Assembly: GCA_020348445.1 (NCBI GenBank) | Contig: CP070751.1 | Span: forward strand, 405,772-469,771 | Length of the DNA stretch: 64,000 nt | DNA from: Thermoplasmata archaeon | GTDB taxonomy: Archaea > Thermoplasmatota > Thermoplasmata > GCA-020350865 | Direction: 5' to 3' | Part shown: positions 1 through 10,700 of the stretch, in pieces | Position numbering within the stretch: the first letter of the stretch is position 1 | Layout of the letters: each line of letters opens with the position of its first letter | Made by a program: the position numbers and the translations under genes | Notes under the pieces: model-generated | Seen by the model: only the letters and a program-made list of their open reading frames with translations | The model's database searches: none | What the model was told of the DNA's origin: nothing

Positions 1-2
1 AT

Positions 3-1976
3 TCTGATGGTACTGAGAGATGGAGCTTTACTACTGGTGACGATGTATGGTCATCACCAGCCATTGGCTCAGATGGCACAATTTATATAGGTTCCCACGA
101 CGGTAATTTATATGCCATTGGAAAGCCACAAATCCAACCACCAGTAGCAGATGCAGGCCCCGACCAAACCGTAAACGAAGGCGACATTGTCCAATTCGAC
201 GGCTCAGGCTCCTACGATCCCGATGGCGAGCCTGGAGCATGGATTTTCAAGGCTGACAACCCGTCACCTACATGGGGTTGTGCGGCTGCGACTTTGAATG
301 GCGAAATATACTATATGGGGGGAATTCCCTGCTATCCCATCGTTAATCCGTCCTCAGTCTTCATGAAATACAATCCTGCAACTGATTCTTGGTTCAGTCT
401 GCCAGACCTTCCCGCCCCGAGGGCCTATCTTGGCGCGACAGCGGCAAACAACAAGATCTATGCCATTGGGGGTAGTGATGGAGCCAACAGCACAGACTCT
501 GTTTTCGAATTCGACCCCTTAACCGATACTTGGATATTAAAATCACCCATACCTGTCCCCATGGAGGCTTTTGGTATCGCTACCGTGAAAGACCGAATAT
601 ATATAATTGGCGGCATTAGCACCTTGCTCTCTGGGACTCCCTGCGATAATGTTTTCGAGTACGATCCTGCCAATGACAGCTGGATTGCGAAACCAGATAT
701 GCCATTTATAAGAGCACACCATGCATGTGCCGTCCTTGAAGATAAGATCTACGCAATTGGAGGAGATATGTATGGATCAACTGATGCAGTCGAAATGTAC
801 GACCCAGTTTTAGAAACGTGGACAAGTAAAGCCAGTATGAACAACGCTCGTTCGGGTCTGTCTGCCGAGGCCCTGCAAGGAAAAATATACGCTTTTGGCG
901 GAACCGGAAAATGGGGTTTGGCCGCGAATGTGAACGAGATGTACGATCCGGCAACAGACAACTGGACCTTAAAACCCTCAATGTTGGAATCGAGGGTGTA
1001 CTTTGGTTCTGGAGTTGTGGGGAATTGCATATATGCCATGGGAGGAAGTTACGGCCCCCTTATTGTCGATGTTCCAAACAGCACCGAGGAATACTGTGTA
1101 GGGGATGGGCTTGTATATGAATGGGACTTTGATGCCTCTGTGGACTCTGACGGAGATGGAGATAATATCAATGATAAAGATGCAACAGGCCCAAATCCAA
1201 CACATGTATATGGAGATGATGGGAAATATATAGTAACCCTGAAGGTAACAGATCATCAGAATCTATCAGATACGGACATCTGTAATATAACTGTAAAAAA
1301 TGTTGATCCAAATGTCTATATAAAATCAGCAATCATGGAAGTTGAAATCGGCCTTAGAGTTGCAGGTAGAAAGTATAACAATGTCAGTATGGCATTATAT
1401 GAGGAAGGCAACCAGATTGGGTATGTCTCAATAGAACGCCTACCAGGCTCACCTGACGAGCAGATGGCCTGGATTCCTTGCATCCTGGACAAGACAAAAT
1501 CCTATTCTGCAACTGTGACTTACGAACCCGAGGATCCACCGAATGTAGGAGGGAATCCGGTTTGGATTTACATCAAGTTTAAGAATGGGAGCATCAGGAG
1601 AATACACCATACATTCAACGTCCAGCAATCCAAGAAACGAGACAGCGACCACTGGAATCATGTCGAACCTTGGGAAGTGGATTTGAATGGTCATCTAATT
1701 GGATGTCCATTTGAGGTTACTTCTCATATCACTGATCCAGGAAGTGACGATGAAATCCTTTCTTTTACCTATGGGTCTCAGATAAAGACAGTTACTTACC
1801 TTAACAATCCCCCGAATCCAGACCCTTTTCCTTCACCAGAAATAAATCCGATGGACATAACGGACACTACAACTCTGATTTATGAGGGGCCAGGAACCTT
1901 AATTTTAACTGTGAAGGACGATGACAATCTCAGGCTTGGACTGGGTCAGGGTATGGATTCTATCGGTTTGGTATAA
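3..1976 (+). CDS. Kelch/PKD surface protein, 5' end outside the window
   Basis: The frame is open from base 3, so the true start lies upstream; the in-frame ATG at 294 is internal. The visible part starts with the end of a PQQ/WD-like propeller (DGTIYIGSHDGNLYAIG), then the first half of a PKD domain (VADAGPDQTVNEGD, ending SYDPDGEPG near 236). Six Kelch blades follow (about 237-1112), each with an IYAIGG-type strand and a DPxTDSW-type strand. PKD resumes at 1113 with YEWDFDAS and ends near 1310. The rest (1311-1976) is an uncharacterised domain also present in the proteins at 22186-24528 and 39508-42081 (motifs GLRVAG.K, RLPGSPDEQ, HHTFNVQQSKKRDSDH). No membrane anchor is seen at the C-terminus. 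Probably extracellular; ligand unknown. The last 15 or so residues do not resemble the end of the paralogue and may reflect a frameshift. Confidence 0.85.
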   Translation, partial: SDGTERWSFTTGDDVWSSPAIGSDGTIYIGSHDGNLYAIGKPQIQPPVADAGPDQTVNEGDIVQFDGSGSYDPDGEPGAWIFKADNPSPTWGCAAATLNGEIYYMGGIPCYPIVNPSSVFMKYNPATDSWFSLPDLPAPRAYLGATAANNKIYAIGGSDGANSTDSVFEFDPLTDTWILKSPIPVPMEAFGIATVKDRIYIIGGISTLLSGTPCDNVFEYDPANDSWIAKPDMPFIRAHHACAVLEDKIYAIGGDMYGSTDAVEMYDPVLETWTSKASMNNARSGLSAEALQGKIYAFGGTGKWGLAANVNEMYDPATDNWTLKPSMLESRVYFGSGVVGNCIYAMGGSYGPLIVDVPNSTEEYCVGDGLVYEWDFDASVDSDGDGDNINDKDATGPNPTHVYGDDGKYIVTLKVTDHQNLSDTDICNITVKNVDPNVYIKSAIMEVEIGLRVAGRKYNNVSMALYEEGNQIGYVSIERLPGSPDEQMAWIPCILDKTKSYSATVTYEPEDPPNVGGNPVWIYIKFKNGSIRRIHHTFNVQQSKKRDSDHWNHVEPWEVDLNGHLIGCPFEVTSHITDPGSDDEILSFTYGSQIKTVTYLNNPPNPDPFPSPEINPMDITDTTTLIYEGPGTLILTVKDDDNLRLGLGQGMDSIGLV

Positions 1977-2227
1977 AACCCATATTAAAGATGGTGATGG
2001 AGAATCCATATTTAACATGTCCATTTTCACACCAAAGATGGTCCAAAACGCTTTAATATAATAATATATTAACGTAAATTATATATAACCGATATATCAA
2101 TTATGTACTGGCCTTACCTGGGAGGGAGAGCCAGAATATGGTGTTATTAAAAGTGGGCGATTGTACATGAATCCAGTGAGTTTACACAGTAATGACCATG
2201 ACTTTTTCGAGGAGGGGGAATTGGCGA

Positions 2228-5200
2228 ATGACAAGTAGTGAATACAGTGCCAAACTGAAGAAGATATGCTCTGTCATTATAGTTACCAATTTGTTTTTGA
2301 CTTTGTTTGTAACAATTGGATTGTGGAATTCACCCAATGTAAGGGCAGATTCCTTAAGCCACACAGTTGGGAACCTCGATATCATCGGCATGACAGATTA
2401 CGGAAGAATCGGAACACGATCGATATTATGGAATAATATTGAGCAGACTGCCGCTGTCTCAACTGATAGACCTTATCACGGTCTAGTGCTTGACCACAGT
2501 CTCTACGATCACAGTGGTGGAGACTATGGGATAGCTGATTGGTGGGATTCATACCAGAATCCAATTTATCCCGATTTTAGGTCATTAGATGCCGATCAAA
2601 GCATCATATTCGAGGAAAACTCCCCCAGTCTTCAAAAGAGCATATGCTCGTTCACCCAGGTGGATGCAAATGGAGAAATCGGAGTTGGATATGACGTTCG
2701 CGTTCATCAGACAGTTTGGACCCTTGAGAACAAGAATTGGGCCATTGTTGAATGGGAAATAGAGAATCTCATGGGTTCAGACCTCACCCAGGTCCATGTG
2801 GGTATGGAGGTATTTTCTTCGGCTTCTGGTGGGTCAAATTGGTTTGGTGTGGCCGGAGATGAGGCCGATGATCTAGACTACTGGGATGACACAAACAAGG
2901 TATATTATCTACAGGATAACTTCCTGACCACAATTGGCTATTGCTCGGCAGATATTTCAAATCCATTGGATCATTACTATGGCGATGAGACCAACTTTTT
3001 TAACGAAGATAAGAGCGCCTACACGGCATTGACATCGGCAGATACCCTTGCACAAAATGATCCTCAATTTAATTACGGAACAGATCCGATATATTCCCTG
3101 GTCAGTTGGAATAACAAGGTTATCCCAGCCTATCAAACTCTGGTCTTTCCCATGGTGATTGCCTGCGGTTATGATTCCTCATTCATGCTCAATGCCATAA
3201 ATGAGGCACGGGATTTTTGGGACTCCACAAGGTTGAAGATCACGGAAATTCAGGACTCACCTGATATCGATGAAAAAATAGAAATATACAACAGCGGAAG
3301 CAGAGATATAAACCTCGCAGGATATTATCTTTCACCGGATGGAGGAACAACAAAATGGTATCTGGATTCACTTGGTACGATACCAAGTGGTGGTTATGCC
3401 GTTTATACTCCTTTCGGAGGGGATGACCTTGACGATGAGGGAGATATTCTAACCCTCTTTACCGATGGTAACTTCTACCTGGATAGGATAGGTTACGGAA
3501 CCATGGGTACGACTCCCGACCCTCTTCTTGGCGAGTCAACAGCCAGACATTGGGAAGGTACAAAATACTCCAGGATTTGGAACAGAGAAACCACCCCCAC
3601 CTTCGGGTCTCAGAACACGGTTTTGGGCTCTGAGACAGATCCAAAGGTCGTGCTAAACGAGGTCTTGTTCAATCCAGGTACGTATGAGGCCTTCATAGAA
3701 TTGAAGTACATTGGATTGGGTGTGGATGTAAATCTCAATGGTTGGCAGGTGGTGATTGACGTACCTTATACAATTGGAGATATCACATTAAATCCCACGT
3801 ATCAGTATTATATAATCAATGAACCCATTGCTCCGGGACTGTTTGGCACCATTACTCCATCGGGGGATAATGTATACCTCTATGACGACACTGGAGTTTT
3901 GATGGACATGGTTGGATGGAGTTCGGCCCATCAACCAGACACAAGTGTGATGAGGGTGCCTGAAGGAGAGGGCACCTACGATGGATACGACGATCCCAGC
4001 TCCATTTCTGCTGGTTGGCAGTTTGATCAATACCCAACAATGGCATTGGTGAACATAGATCCTGATCAAGAAAAAGCTGGAGACCTTGGATCAATGATAA
4101 TATTTAATTTAACAATCACCAATGTAGGGCCAACAGCCGATGTTGTGGATGTTAATTATAGTTCACTGGTAGATGGCCTACCTGGTTGGTGGGAGATAGA
4201 GCTGTTTTATGGTGGCGGGGGCTGGATCCCGTTGGCTGATACAGATGGCGATGGCCTTTTAGATGTTGGTTCATTGGACCCGTTCTCCTCGATTATCATA
4301 GTGGTGAGGGTGACTGTGCCCTCAGAGTTGCCCATAGGCGGTGTATGCGTGATAACTTTGGATGTCACTTCATCGATAAATCCTTGGGCATTCGATACTG
4401 CGGTTCTACAAGCAGGAGCCTATCCACATATAGAAGCCTATAAATCTGTCAATTACGAGTATATGTATCTGTATGGTGGTAGGCTAGTGGGTTTCGTTCC
4501 CGACGAGGCTACACTGACCATAACCCTTGAAGGCAAAGGGGGAGTCCCTGGTGCCTTAATCTCACAGGATGTTATCTTTTGCATGGACAGCTCAAGCAGT
4601 ATGCTATCCAGTGATCCGAGCAGAGAACGAATAGCAGGAGCAAAATACTACGTGGACCTGTTATCATATCCTGCAAGGGCTGGTGTGGTGGACTTTGATG
4701 ACACCTCCAGATTGGTAATTGGTTTGACTGACGATTATGATGCAGTAAAAGCCGCCCTAAACTCCATAAATGATGATGGGATGACTGATATGAGTAGGGG
4801 ATTGATACTTTCAATCAATGAGCTGATCAATAATGGCAATTACAATTACAATCGAATCATAATACTACTTACTGATGGAAGCAATAATTACCCAATTCAG
4901 GACGATGCGACATTGGCGGAAGCTCAAAGGGCCGCAGATAATGGAATAATAATATACACCATCGGTTTGGGCGATAATGCTGATGAGGCTCTGCTTCAGC
5001 AGGTAGCCAGCATAACAGGTGGCAAATATTATTGGAGCCCAACTCCCGATAACCTGCAGGATATATTTGGAATCATTGCAGAGGAAACCATCAGCATTGC
5101 AGGTGAGGACCCTGATCCCGATGATCTGATTCCTTTACTCACTGACGTACTACCACCATACATCGACTATATTCCTGGAAGCTTCATAAACCCGTACACA

Positions 5201-7684
5201 GGGGAGCCGATGGAGCCAAGCAGGATCACCATCGATGGTTTTGGTAACACGATCCTGGAGTGGAATATTACCAAAATCGCCATTGGAGCCAAATGGGGAG
5301 TTTCCTTCAATATCACGGCAAGTGAAATTGGATTAAAAGAGACCAACTTATACGGAGTTTCTGCCATCAATTACGATCGATACACAGATGTGAACACCAC
5401 AGTACCAACAATTGACTTTCTTCCAAGAGTATGGATCAATGTGTTGCCCATTCCGCCGACACCACCAATTCTATACAACAATTTAACAGAAGACAAAGAG
5501 GATGTCTGGTTGAATTGGACAGAGCCTCTAACGTCCACACATCATTATTTGATATACAGGGCCGAGGACAAACAGGGTTTTGATTTTTCCACTCCCTGGA
5601 AAAACACATCAAATGATATAAACCCGATATCAGGTATTAAGGACCCATTGAACCGAAACTGGTTGGATGATAATGCAGCATTACCCACATCAGCTCCACA
5701 GTACTACTACTGTGTAAGAAGTGTGGAAGCCTCGGGTAACATCAGTACCACCAGCAATACAGTAGGCAAGTGGACCAAGGCTTTTTCTGAGGGTGTGGGC
5801 ACGTTTTCTCTGCCCCTTGAGCCATTTGAAATCAAAGAGGTTGACTGGTATTGCGATGACATTCCAAATGTGGAATATATTAAATGGGTGGATCCTGCAA
5901 CACAGACCTGGATAACCCATTACAAATCCGATGCCCTGGGTATAAATGATACCCAAGTGGTTGTGGGAGAAGGTTATGAGATAAAAGTGGATACACAGAC
6001 TTACTACACGTTCACGGGCAGGCCTGGTTGCTCCATAAGATATGACGAAGGATGTCTACCTGCTCCAACTGGTTTTTCCTTGAGCTTGGGACCCATGGCC
6101 AATACCATGCGCTCCTCAAATTTTGGTTCACGTTCAACTTGGTCCATGTGTGTTGCACTAGGTGATGTGGATTCAGATGGCAACCTCGATGCTGTTGTGG
6201 GGAATTTCTTTGAGCAGAATGTCGTGTATCTAGGAGATGGTAACGGCAAGTTCAGTGCATTTTCTTACTTTGGTGAAGCATTTGAGGCAACGGCCAGTAT
6301 TGCCCTGGGGGATGTGGATTCAGACAACGACCTTGACATAGTAACTGGAAACCAGTACATGGGATATGGCGGTCAGAATGTTGTTTTCCTAGGTGATGGT
6401 GACGGAACCTTTGACACAACTTCCTATAATTTCGGAACAGGATCGGACTCCACAGGAAGCATCGCCCTTGGCTATATCGATTCCGACAGCAATCTGGACA
6501 TCGTTTGCGGGAACCAGTTCAATGGTGTCGACTGCCAGAATGTGGTTTACCTGGGAGATGGAGACGGCACTTTTGATACGACATCATATAATTTCGGTTC
6601 AGGCTTTGATTTCACCACCTGTGTAGCCCTCGGATACGTGGATTCTGATGCGATCCTCGATATCGTGGTTGGAAATTATGCAGAACAGAACGTGGTCTAT
6701 ATCGGGGACGGCGACGGCAGTTTCGATACCACATCATATAATTTCGGGATAGGAGATGATCCCACGTCCAGCATTGCCCTTGGATATGTGAATTCAGATT
6801 CTTATCTTGATATAGCTGTGGGAAACAGATATGATGGTGTGAATGGACAGAATGTCGTATACCTGGGTGACGGGGACGGCACCTTCGACACCACATCCCA
6901 TAATTTTGGAAATGGCACAGATATAACTTCAAGCGTTGCCCTGGGCGATATGAACCAAGACGACATCCTTGATATCTTTGTTGGAAACGAGTACGATTGG
7001 ATTGATGATGGACAGAATTTTGTTTATTTTGGAAATGGCGACGGTACAGTAGACACCTATTTCGAATTCGGCACTGGAATAGATAACACAATGGATTTGG
7101 CTGTGGACGATATCAACAACGATGACAGGCTTGACATAGTCTGCGCAGACAGTAATGATGCAAATGCAGTTTATTACACTACAATCTCTTACACTGTCAA
7201 TCTAAGCTGGGATCCTGTTTCCTCCCCGGCCTTTGACAGGTATGTGATATACAGGGCAGGAACCAGGGACGGCCTGAATATCATTTCCCTACCCGTTCTT
7301 GCTACAACCACGAGTACCCGATTTTCCGACCTGGTGGATCTATGTGACGGGACCGAATTTTATTACATGGTTGCCGCCCTTAAATCAAGCGAGATAGTGG
7401 GTTACAACTCAACCTACAGCATTGGAATATGGTTTTGCGAATTTTCCAAGGGATATGAATCCCTAGGATTGCCCCTGGAGCCATTGGTAGTAAAAAATGT
7501 GGACTCATACTGTGATGACATACCAAACATGGTTGGTATGAACTACTATCTTTACAGTGAGTCGCGATGGGGATGGCATTCAACGAGAATGCCCAAGGGA
7601 GCATATGATCCTTTTGTGGTCATGTCAGAGGGTTATCAGCTCTCCACAGAAGATGATGCCAGGTTCGCTTTTATTGGGATATAG
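2228..7684 (+). CDS. Giant secreted protein: lamin-tail, VWA and FG-GAP repeats
   Basis: Start chosen at 2228 rather than 2192 because GGAGGGGG at 2211-2218 sits 9 nt before it; a signal peptide follows (hydrophobic IIVTNLFLTLFVTIGLW, cleavage near VRA-DS). Modules in order, by position: an unrecognised N-terminal domain (2330-3210), two lamin-tail-like domains (3226-3620 and 3640-4040), a CARDB/NEW3-like beta domain (4045-4410), a VWA domain (about 4560-5090) with MIDAS residues DSSSS, the Thr of GMTD and the Asp of LLTDGS, a fibronectin-like segment plus an approximately 75-residue module (5430-6040), about seven FG-GAP/VCBS repeats with DVDSDGNLD-type calcium loops (6140-7190), then a second fibronectin-like plus approximately 75-residue module to the end. 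No C-terminal membrane segment. Probably a calcium- and metal-dependent adhesin or matrix protein; ligand unknown. Confidence 0.88.
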   Translation: MTSSEYSAKLKKICSVIIVTNLFLTLFVTIGLWNSPNVRADSLSHTVGNLDIIGMTDYGRIGTRSILWNNIEQTAAVSTDRPYHGLVLDHSLYDHSGGDYGIADWWDSYQNPIYPDFRSLDADQSIIFEENSPSLQKSICSFTQVDANGEIGVGYDVRVHQTVWTLENKNWAIVEWEIENLMGSDLTQVHVGMEVFSSASGGSNWFGVAGDEADDLDYWDDTNKVYYLQDNFLTTIGYCSADISNPLDHYYGDETNFFNEDKSAYTALTSADTLAQNDPQFNYGTDPIYSLVSWNNKVIPAYQTLVFPMVIACGYDSSFMLNAINEARDFWDSTRLKITEIQDSPDIDEKIEIYNSGSRDINLAGYYLSPDGGTTKWYLDSLGTIPSGGYAVYTPFGGDDLDDEGDILTLFTDGNFYLDRIGYGTMGTTPDPLLGESTARHWEGTKYSRIWNRETTPTFGSQNTVLGSETDPKVVLNEVLFNPGTYEAFIELKYIGLGVDVNLNGWQVVIDVPYTIGDITLNPTYQYYIINEPIAPGLFGTITPSGDNVYLYDDTGVLMDMVGWSSAHQPDTSVMRVPEGEGTYDGYDDPSSISAGWQFDQYPTMALVNIDPDQEKAGDLGSMIIFNLTITNVGPTADVVDVNYSSLVDGLPGWWEIELFYGGGGWIPLADTDGDGLLDVGSLDPFSSIIIVVRVTVPSELPIGGVCVITLDVTSSINPWAFDTAVLQAGAYPHIEAYKSVNYEYMYLYGGRLVGFVPDEATLTITLEGKGGVPGALISQDVIFCMDSSSSMLSSDPSRERIAGAKYYVDLLSYPARAGVVDFDDTSRLVIGLTDDYDAVKAALNSINDDGMTDMSRGLILSINELINNGNYNYNRIIILLTDGSNNYPIQDDATLAEAQRAADNGIIIYTIGLGDNADEALLQQVASITGGKYYWSPTPDNLQDIFGIIAEETISIAGEDPDPDDLIPLLTDVLPPYIDYIPGSFINPYTGEPMEPSRITIDGFGNTILEWNITKIAIGAKWGVSFNITASEIGLKETNLYGVSAINYDRYTDVNTTVPTIDFLPRVWINVLPIPPTPPILYNNLTEDKEDVWLNWTEPLTSTHHYLIYRAEDKQGFDFSTPWKNTSNDINPISGIKDPLNRNWLDDNAALPTSAPQYYYCVRSVEASGNISTTSNTVGKWTKAFSEGVGTFSLPLEPFEIKEVDWYCDDIPNVEYIKWVDPATQTWITHYKSDALGINDTQVVVGEGYEIKVDTQTYYTFTGRPGCSIRYDEGCLPAPTGFSLSLGPMANTMRSSNFGSRSTWSMCVALGDVDSDGNLDAVVGNFFEQNVVYLGDGNGKFSAFSYFGEAFEATASIALGDVDSDNDLDIVTGNQYMGYGGQNVVFLGDGDGTFDTTSYNFGTGSDSTGSIALGYIDSDSNLDIVCGNQFNGVDCQNVVYLGDGDGTFDTTSYNFGSGFDFTTCVALGYVDSDAILDIVVGNYAEQNVVYIGDGDGSFDTTSYNFGIGDDPTSSIALGYVNSDSYLDIAVGNRYDGVNGQNVVYLGDGDGTFDTTSHNFGNGTDITSSVALGDMNQDDILDIFVGNEYDWIDDGQNFVYFGNGDGTVDTYFEFGTGIDNTMDLAVDDINNDDRLDIVCADSNDANAVYYTTISYTVNLSWDPVSSPAFDRYVIYRAGTRDGLNIISLPVLATTTSTRFSDLVDLCDGTEFYYMVAALKSSEIVGYNSTYSIGIWFCEFSKGYESLGLPLEPLVVKNVDSYCDDIPNMVGMNYYLYSESRWGWHSTRMPKGAYDPFVVMSEGYQLSTEDDARFAFIGI

Positions 7685-7753
7685 AAGTGATGTACGGTAT
7701 AATAGGTATCGGCATCTCTTTTGAACACTTATTATTAAAATATATCCTAATTT

Positions 7754-10700
7754 CTATTCAGGTGGGGGTGGAGGAGGTGGTGGTAAATCATTCTTTTTTC
7801 CTTCTTCTGGTTGATCAGATTCAGGAGTTTCAGGTGTCTCAGAAGGCTCAGGGGTATCCTCAGATGGCCCCTCGGGTAATCCCTCCTCAGAGGGTGTTGG
7901 AGTTGTGGCCGGAGGCTCAGAAGGTTCATCTGGCTCCTTTGATATTTCAGAGGATGGTTCTTCATCTATTTCTGGGGAAGGGGGCTCCTCCGAGGGGATT
8001 TCTTTTTCAGGCTCCAATTCAGTTTTTTCTTCCTCTGGCAGTTCTTTAATTGTTTTCATCTTTGTGATAGTGAGCAATAAAAATATTATAATAATGAGGA
8101 GAATAATGATTATCAAAAGCAGAATCGGTATTAACAGATCAGGCTCCTCTGTTTCTTCTTTTTCAGTAACATCCGGGTCTAGAGGATCCAGGTCTATCAC
8201 ATCCGGGATTCCATCACCATCATCATCTGTATCTTTATTGTCTCCTATGCTGTCACCATCTGTATCTTTGCTTTCCTCTGGATCAAATGGGAAATCATCC
8301 TCGGTATCTAAAACGCCATCATTGTCGTCATCTGTATCTGCATTGTCGCCTATACCATCATCATCCGAATCCTTGGTCTCATTTGGATCTTTGGGAAAAT
8401 CATCCTCGGTATCTAAAACGCCATCATTATCGTCATCAGTATCGAATTCATCGAATTCGCCGTCTCCATCAGTGTCCTCTAAAATCGTGATTGTGATTAC
8501 ATCAGTTGCCGTGTCACCCTCGTCGTCTGTGACCGTCACAGTTACAGTGTATGAGCCGGGATCGTCATAGGTGTGCGTCGGAGATGGTTCAGAAGAGGTG
8601 TCACCGTCGCCGAAGTCCCATAACCACACCAAATCATTGGGAGGAGTCTCGTAGTCGGTACCATCCGCTAGGAAAGTTATACTAAAGGAATCCTGCGTGC
8701 CACCTTGTGTTAGAATAGTCACCTCGGGATCCTTATTCTTCAATTCAAAAACATTATTTTTTACCTTCCAATCGCTCCAATCAACACCATCAGAAAACCG
8801 CACCTGGAAATCGTAATCACCAATACCCATTTCCGTAATTGGAGCGAAAGTGATTTGCCATTCCTCGTTTATATATTTTAGACCTTTAAGAATGCTGCTA
8901 TTGCTTAGCCAATCTCCTGTTTGTCCTCTGTATTGAAACTCCACTGTAAAGTGGGATTCTGTACTGGGGGCAAAATCCACATCCTGGCCATTGGCCGTGA
9001 TTGTTATCTCCTCCCCGCGATACCCCTCCTCCTCAGAAACATCAAGGTCCGTTACCTCTGGTTTTACATTTAGAACTTTTAGTAAATTGTTAGCTGTTGT
9101 CCAATCACTTTCATCCTCTTCATCATCTTCGAACTTTATCCTAAAGGAGTAATTGCCCACAGTAAACGTTTTCAATTTGGGTGGCGTAAATTCGATTTTC
9201 CATTTACCTCCTGAGTAGTAGATATCAAAGTAAGAATCATCGGTATCCCAACCTGTACCATCGTTCCACTCGAGGATTGTTTCCAGATCACGCTCATGGG
9301 TTTCCACATCATATCCGTTCGCTATTAACAGTATGGTTCCTCCTCTCTTAACTGTGTCAATGTTCTCATCTTCCAATTCCAGGGCAATGGCTGATGGAGG
9401 ATTGTTCAGGACATCCACTTTATTGTCGTTACCTGGCCAGGCCGTTGTCCAGGCTCCACCATCGCTGTAACCACCTGCGCTGTTTTTTACCTTAACACGG
9501 AAGGCGTATTCACCATCTTTTTCAGTTTCTGTGGGTGTAAATTCAATTATCCAATAACCTGTATCATCGTATAGATTGGAGTTTGTATCCGCGTAATAAA
9601 TGCTTATAAGATTAGAATCTTTAAACTTGGTCCAAGCAGTCTGACCTGGTTTTAAAAACTCGCCTTCCACCGTCATATTGGGCTCGTATTCCAGTTGATC
9701 TATTGTATTGAGTACTATATATAGAGACTGGGTTCTGTATATCTGCTGTGAATCAAAGAGTATGCTTTGAATCTCAGGCTCTGGCACCTGTACCTCAACG
9801 GCCCGGGCTATGGCAATCCACGAGGGACCGACACTCTCTTCACCATCTGCATCCTCCACCTTTGCCCTGAAATCGTAGCGCCCCAGTTGCATGTCGATCC
9901 CAGGTTCGAATTTGATACGCCATCTTCCGCTCGGGGGAGTCCCGATATATTCCTTAGTAGTTACGTAACCGACTGACCATCCCTGCGGGGTGCTTTCGTT
10001 GTACTGCCATTGCACAGTAACTGTCAGTTGGTTTTCAGAAGTCTCGTAGTCACTTGCGTTCAAATAGATGTATATGAACTCCACTCCTTTTTTCACAGTT
10101 GATGCCGAGACGCCGATATCTTCCAGTTGCGGCGCGTTGTTCTGAACCTCAACCAACGCGGTTTCAATGTGTTCGTCGTACCCGCCATCACTGTCCGTGA
10201 TTCTCACCTTGAACTTGTACCAGCCCAAAGGTGCATTCTCATCAGGATTGAAGCTGGCGTAAAAGATGCCGTTGGATTCTTCTACTGTCCCGATATATGT
10301 TTGCTCCCAGACGGTGCCTCCACTGGAGGTGTTGTAATAGAACTCCACGCCACTTTTATTTAAAATGCTCTCTTCCAAATCGGTGCCATTGGCAAAGAGC
10401 CAAATCGAATCACCCCTGATTACCTCGACTTCGCCGGTTTTTAGGTCAATGACATTGGGGTGATTGTTGAGTAGATCAACCAGGTTATCCTGCTGGTACC
10501 AATCGCCCCAGTCCAAGTCTGGATCCCTGAATCTTACCCTGAAATCCACAAGGCCGTGATGGGGATCGGGCCTTGCAGCCGGAGGCTCGAATTTGAATCT
10601 CCAATGGCTGTTCGTGGAATCCCAAACACTCTCTGTGATATAATTGCCAGACCATTGGCTGCTGTCGTTGAGCCTGTATTCACACTGTGCCTCCCATGTG

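Noticed and set aside
2192..2227. Upstream ATGs as start of the giant surface gene
   Set aside because: The GGAGGGGG ribosome site lies between them and the ATG at 2228, so they would be ignored.
8200..8480. Regular repeats that look like a CRISPR array at first glance
   Set aside because: The repeats are codon-phased at 105 bp and encode calcium-binding loops inside a long gene; there are no unique spacers or cas genes.
7900..8570. Long plus-strand open frame rich in Ser opposite the Asp/Pro-rich tail of the surface gene
   Set aside because: It is the antisense shadow of biased codons (GAT, GAA, CCT) and lacks a ribosome site or recognisable domain.
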